Shown here: piece after piece, positions 61,701 to 64,000 of the stretch
Position numbering within the stretch: the stretch's first letter is position 1
Layout of the letters: each line of letters begins with the position of its first letter
Origin: Chitinophaga tropicalis
GTDB taxonomy: Bacteria > Bacteroidota > Bacteroidia > Chitinophagales > Chitinophagaceae
Direction of reading: 5' to 3'
Assembly (NCBI RefSeq): GCF_009758205.1
Contig: NZ_WRXN01000013.1
Span: forward strand, 62,001-126,000
Length of the DNA: 64,000 nucleotides
The notes under the pieces: model-generated
Seen by the model: only the letters and a program-made list of their open reading frames with translations
The model's database searches: none
What the model was told of the DNA's origin: nothing
Position numbers and translations under genes: made by a program

Positions 61701-63262
61701 AAACGGAGAGTGATGGTATTGTCATCACAGATATTATTTATGCCTGGGCAGCAGCTGCAGACCCTTCGAAGCTGGAGCTGCAGGAAGGTAACAGGGATCT
61801 GGACCTGGTTTATTTCAATATCGTGAGGCTTGTACAGTCACTGTTACAACAGAACACTCTCAAAGGAAAGCATCTGTATATCCTAACTAACTCCCTGCAT
61901 AAGGTGCTGGGAAATGAAGAAATAGCTTATGTGCAATCCCTCGCATTGGGACTGGTAAATGCACTGCCGCAGGAATACTCAGCTTCCTGTTCTAATATCG
62001 ATATAGATCTGAAAGAGGATATGGAGCAGGTAACAAATCTTCTTGTCGGAGAGCTGAAGAATAGTGAGAGTAAAGACCGTATTGTGGCGATTCGTCATGG
62101 ACAGCGCTGGATACAGGATTTCCAGAAACATGCCAGCCCTATACCTGAAACAAAAAGCAGCATCCGGAGCGGAGGCGTTTACCTGGTAACCGGTGGACTT
62201 GGCAATGTAGGTTTTGTACTGGCCAGACACCTGGCAGAGCAGCACAATGCAAAGCTGATCATCACCGGCAGAAAGGTGATCAGGGAAGAAGAGAGCTTCC
62301 TTCCCGGCAATGACAACGAAGCGTTTAACAGGCTTAATTACCTGAAAGGAGTAAGCCCGGGTGTGAGATATTATAGTGTGGATGTAGCGGATGAAGAAAA
62401 TTTCAGTCGCGCTGTAAAGGACGGGGAAATAGCCCTGGGCCGGATAGACGGCGTCATTCACACCGCGGGGATCATCGATGACCGCTACTTTGAGCTGATC
62501 GAAGATATGACCGCTGAGAAGGTACTGACACTGTTCGGGCCTAAGGTACAGGGTATCCGCAATATCTATCACCTGTTCAGGCACCGCAGCCCGGATTTTG
62601 TATGGATCACTTCCAGCCTTGCAACCGTATTAGGTGGTCTTGGTTTTGGCGCTTATTCCGCAGCCAACCTGTTCATGGACCACTTCGTGTATGCCATATC
62701 AGGAGAATTGCCGGGCTGGAAATGTATTGATCTGGCGGGGATGGTGTTCACCAACGAAGCAAAGGAAAAGGAAGCCCATGCGCTGAACCCGTCGGAAATA
62801 GCGAGATTGTTTGAATGGAGCCTGACAGTGAAAGGCGTTCCTGTTATCCTGGAGAACAAGGCTGATCTGGCAGCAAGGATAGAGGAAGTGTATAATAAGA
62901 AGAAAGCATCCTACCTGGATGACGATACAGCAACAGCGCCAGCTGTAGTGAACAAGCTGCATCGTCCGGAACTGTCCACGATTTATGAAGAAGCCGAAAC
63001 TGAAACAGAGATGAAGCTGAAAGTACTTTTTGAGCAATTCTTCGGCATTGAAAGCATAGGAGTGGAAGATAACTTCTTTGAGCTTGGCGGTGATTCGTTA
63101 AAAGGAATGATGCTGCTGAAGCGGATCAAAAAGGAATTCGACATCAGCCTGACGCTGAAAGATTTCTTCCATTGTCCCACTATCAGAGGCGCGGCGGCGA
63201 AGATCGATGAGATCGTCTGGTTTAATACCGATGTGGAAATGGAGAATGCGATCACCATTTAG
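58745..63262 (+). CDS. Type I PKS module KS-AT-KR-ACP
   Basis: This 1,505-aa protein starts with a KS (~10-434) with DTACSTS (Cys181), EAHGTATKLGD and KTNLGHLDTAAG. The AT (~530-850) has FLFPGQGSQY, GHSIGEY (Ser624) and HAFHS, which indicates malonyl-CoA. A linker follows, then a KR (~1140-1335) with TGGLGNVG, HTAGIIDD (B-type Asp), and catalytic Ser, Tyr and Asn in TSS and YSAAN. The ACP has GGDSLKG (Ser1451). There is no DH, ER or TE. It would add one malonate-derived C2 unit to the tyrosyl chain and reduce the ketone to a hydroxyl, giving a statine-like gamma-amino-beta-hydroxy acid. Translation follows the NRPS gene with zero spacing. The acidic C terminus probably docks to the next NRPS. 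Confidence 0.94.
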   Translation: MTTAKEYNGLEIAIIGISGQFPASANHREYWQNLADGRELVRQYTDDELRRTGMKEEVLSNERYIKSFGVLENKDCFDPSFFGYTAEEAALMDPQIRVFHEQCWNALEDAGYTSQIDKRKIGLFAGASGNDTWKIYAHSKAGTSAVDPFFLNMITAQSFISTLVSYKLNLRGPSFYVDTACSTSLAAVHLACRSLLTRECTIALAGGVCVTSRKGKGYFYKEGMIFSADGHCRTFDAASSGTIAGEGAGVVVLKRLSEAIKDRDHIYAVIRSTSSNNDGNHKVGYTAPGVKGQTECIIAAHKLAGIDPRTISYVEAHGTATKLGDQIEIRALNEAFGTGGGNKFCAIGSVKTNLGHLDTAAGVAGLIKTALSLKHKKIPASLHFTAPNPEIDFDGGPFYVNDRLQEWKRNDAAPLRAGISSFGIGGTNVHAVLEEAPAPQATDPERTYKLLTVSAKTEGSLGRYLDSLQDFLLKEPGTNLGDLSYTLQAGRKHFTWRQSLVYRDREDLLSQLEDSRNKGLFVRSQERNGGLVFLFPGQGSQYREMGRDLYAGEPVFRQEMDRGFSIIEKLTGEDFREVLFPSSPEDTRINDTRYTQALIFLVSYSLSRVLQGMGIKPRYMLGHSIGEYVAACMSGVFSFEDGLRLVLKRGALMGSVEKGTMVSVGMSAGQASLYLETGISLAAVNGPEQVVFSGEPSQMASLMDKLSAADIPHVKLHTSHAFHSSMQDPILEAFRSELEQVTFNKPELPFVSNLTGGLISAEQACSADYWVRHLRETVQFSQGVTTLLQQGKGLVFLEVGAGASLSKLVKQHLPGVTDVPVVNLVRGVKEGADDVRYLNNGLGQLWSAGVSLDWDAFYGEERRNRISLPGYSFEPVKFPTEVDPFESGFLAGLTPAKTINRELKDWVYYPSWKRAVLPSPDAATGRKVYLLFSFSSEFSGSIKARLLAQGNEVVEVYAGSTFEKLSDTQYTIDPADTGNFNRLLNETESDGIVITDIIYAWAAAADPSKLELQEGNRDLDLVYFNIVRLVQSLLQQNTLKGKHLYILTNSLHKVLGNEEIAYVQSLALGLVNALPQEYSASCSNIDIDLKEDMEQVTNLLVGELKNSESKDRIVAIRHGQRWIQDFQKHASPIPETKSSIRSGGVYLVTGGLGNVGFVLARHLAEQHNAKLIITGRKVIREEESFLPGNDNEAFNRLNYLKGVSPGVRYYSVDVADEENFSRAVKDGEIALGRIDGVIHTAGIIDDRYFELIEDMTAEKVLTLFGPKVQGIRNIYHLFRHRSPDFVWITSSLATVLGGLGFGAYSAANLFMDHFVYAISGELPGWKCIDLAGMVFTNEAKEKEAHALNPSEIARLFEWSLTVKGVPVILENKADLAARIEEVYNKKKASYLDDDTATAPAVVNKLHRPELSTIYEEAETETEMKLKVLFEQFFGIESIGVEDNFFELGGDSLKGMMLLKRIKKEFDISLTLKDFFHCPTIRGAAAKIDEIVWFNTDVEMENAITI

Positions 63263-63304
63263 TATACCATCTAACGGCTTTTTTAAAAAGTAAACTTAGG
63301 ATTG

Positions 63305-64000
63305 ATGGAAAATTTATTAAGGAGATTAAAGGAGAACAATATTTCCGTATCGCTGGATAAAAGTGACCTGAAAGTAAAGTTCAATGGCGCCGGTCTGTCT
63401 GACACATTGATCAGGGAGCTGAAGGATAATAAAGTACAGATCCTTGAATACCTGACAAAGCTCAGCAAGGATAAAAATACTGCCAGTATAGTTGTTGCCC
63501 CGGAAAGCGAGCATTATCCCCTGTCTTCCTCTCAAAAGAGGTTATGGGTGCTGAGCCAGCTGGAGGAAGGAAATATTGCTTACAATATGCCCGGTGTATA
63601 TGTATTTGAAGGGAAGCTGGACCAGGCTGCATTGAACAGGGCCTTTAATACGCTGATAGCACGCCATGAAAGCCTGCGCACTGTGTTCAGGGAAGATAAG
63701 CATGGCAATGTGCGCCAGTTTATAAACCCTGTGCAGAAAAGCCCTTTCAGTATATCTTTCCAAGATCTGCGGCAGGAGAAAGAGCAGGGAACCAGGGTAG
63801 AAATCCTGGTGCGTGAAGAAGCGGTACGGCCATTTAATCTGTACGCCGGGCCTTTACTTCGCGCAGGCTTGCTGCAGGTGGCAGATGACAGGTGGATCTT
63901 CACTTATACCATGCATCATATTATCAGCGATGGCTGGTCTATGAATATCCTTATCAGGGAAGTATTACAGTTTTACAATGCTTATGTAAATAACGGGAAA
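63305..64000 (+). CDS. NRPS, N-terminal part: TubC docking domain - C domain (cut by window end)
   Basis: An ATG at 63305, 42 bp after the PKS stop, opens a frame of 232 codons to the window edge. Residues 1-~58 form a TubC-like docking domain (MENLLRRLKENNISVSL, LIRELKDNKVQILEYLTKL). A condensation domain then starts with YPLSSSQKRLWVLSQ and reaches its active site HHIISDGWS. This C domain should accept the reduced polyketide-peptide chain from the PKS carrier. The rest of the module, any thioesterase, MbtH protein and exporter must lie to the right of the window. Confidence 0.9.
   Translation, partial: MENLLRRLKENNISVSLDKSDLKVKFNGAGLSDTLIRELKDNKVQILEYLTKLSKDKNTASIVVAPESEHYPLSSSQKRLWVLSQLEEGNIAYNMPGVYVFEGKLDQAALNRAFNTLIARHESLRTVFREDKHGNVRQFINPVQKSPFSISFQDLRQEKEQGTRVEILVREEAVRPFNLYAGPLLRAGLLQVADDRWIFTYTMHHIISDGWSMNILIREVLQFYNAYVNNGK

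Overview
The window looks like a piece of a Bacteroidota genome, most likely Chitinophagaceae and probably a Chitinophaga-like predatory/soil bacterium. This is inferred from several things: LytS/LytTR two-component pairs, a UpxY-type NusG paralogue, a lipoprotein of YD-repeat style, a GH99-like lipoprotein, TAnnTTTG-type -7 promoter boxes, and very large NRPS genes with Bacteroidota-style linkers. No tRNA, rRNA, CRISPR array or insertion sequence was recognised.

Positions 1-9.4 kb hold ordinary accessory genes. They are the N-terminal part of a GH99-like lipoprotein, a two-gene unit encoding an unknown 190-aa protein and a TIR-TM-WD40 protein, a lipoprotein, a dihydrofolate-reductase-family protein, and a LytS/LytTR system followed by an outer-membrane beta-barrel protein. 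The intergenic region upstream of this LytS gene carries four copies of TTNGTATAAA arranged as a near-perfect dyad. It separates the kinase gene from a small divergent gene.

Positions 9.7-15 kb form a bridge to the biosynthetic cluster. A full-length class I lanthipeptide dehydratase (LanB) has no LanC or transporter and no obvious precursor beside it. A second LytS/LytTR pair is convergent with LanB and divergent from the cluster. A 62-aa Thr/Ser-rich small ORF comes next.

From 15.07 kb to beyond the right edge (about 49 kb) everything is on the + strand, apparently one operon. It opens with a specialised NusG (UpxY/LoaP/TaA type), then a leader with a hairpin, a stand-alone condensation protein, and a 5,659-aa NRPS (C-A-T x5 plus a terminal C). 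An Asp/Glu-family racemase, a 3,786-aa NRPS (A-T, then C-A-T x3) and an EctB-like diaminobutyrate aminotransferase follow. Then come a 3,674-aa NRPS (docking-C-A-T-E-C-A-T-C-A-T), a KS-AT-KR-ACP polyketide synthase and the start of another NRPS (docking-C). Specificity residues read by eye give Ser - X2 - Ser - Pro - Ala - X6 - Asp - Dab-like - Orn - D-Ser - Phe - Tyr - (malonate, ketoreduced), continuing past the window. The racemase and EctB sit beside the modules they probably feed. The product is therefore predicted to be a long hybrid peptide of at least 12 amino acids, carrying Dab/Orn cationic residues and a tyrosine-derived statine-like unit, possibly N-acylated. No thioesterase, MbtH protein or exporter lies inside the window, so the cluster is cut by the right edge.

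The first large NRPS gene contains long near-identical module repeats with a 3,105-bp offset. The substrate-binding core of one adenylation domain has been exchanged inside otherwise nearly identical flanks, which is a record of module duplication plus A-domain subdomain swapping.
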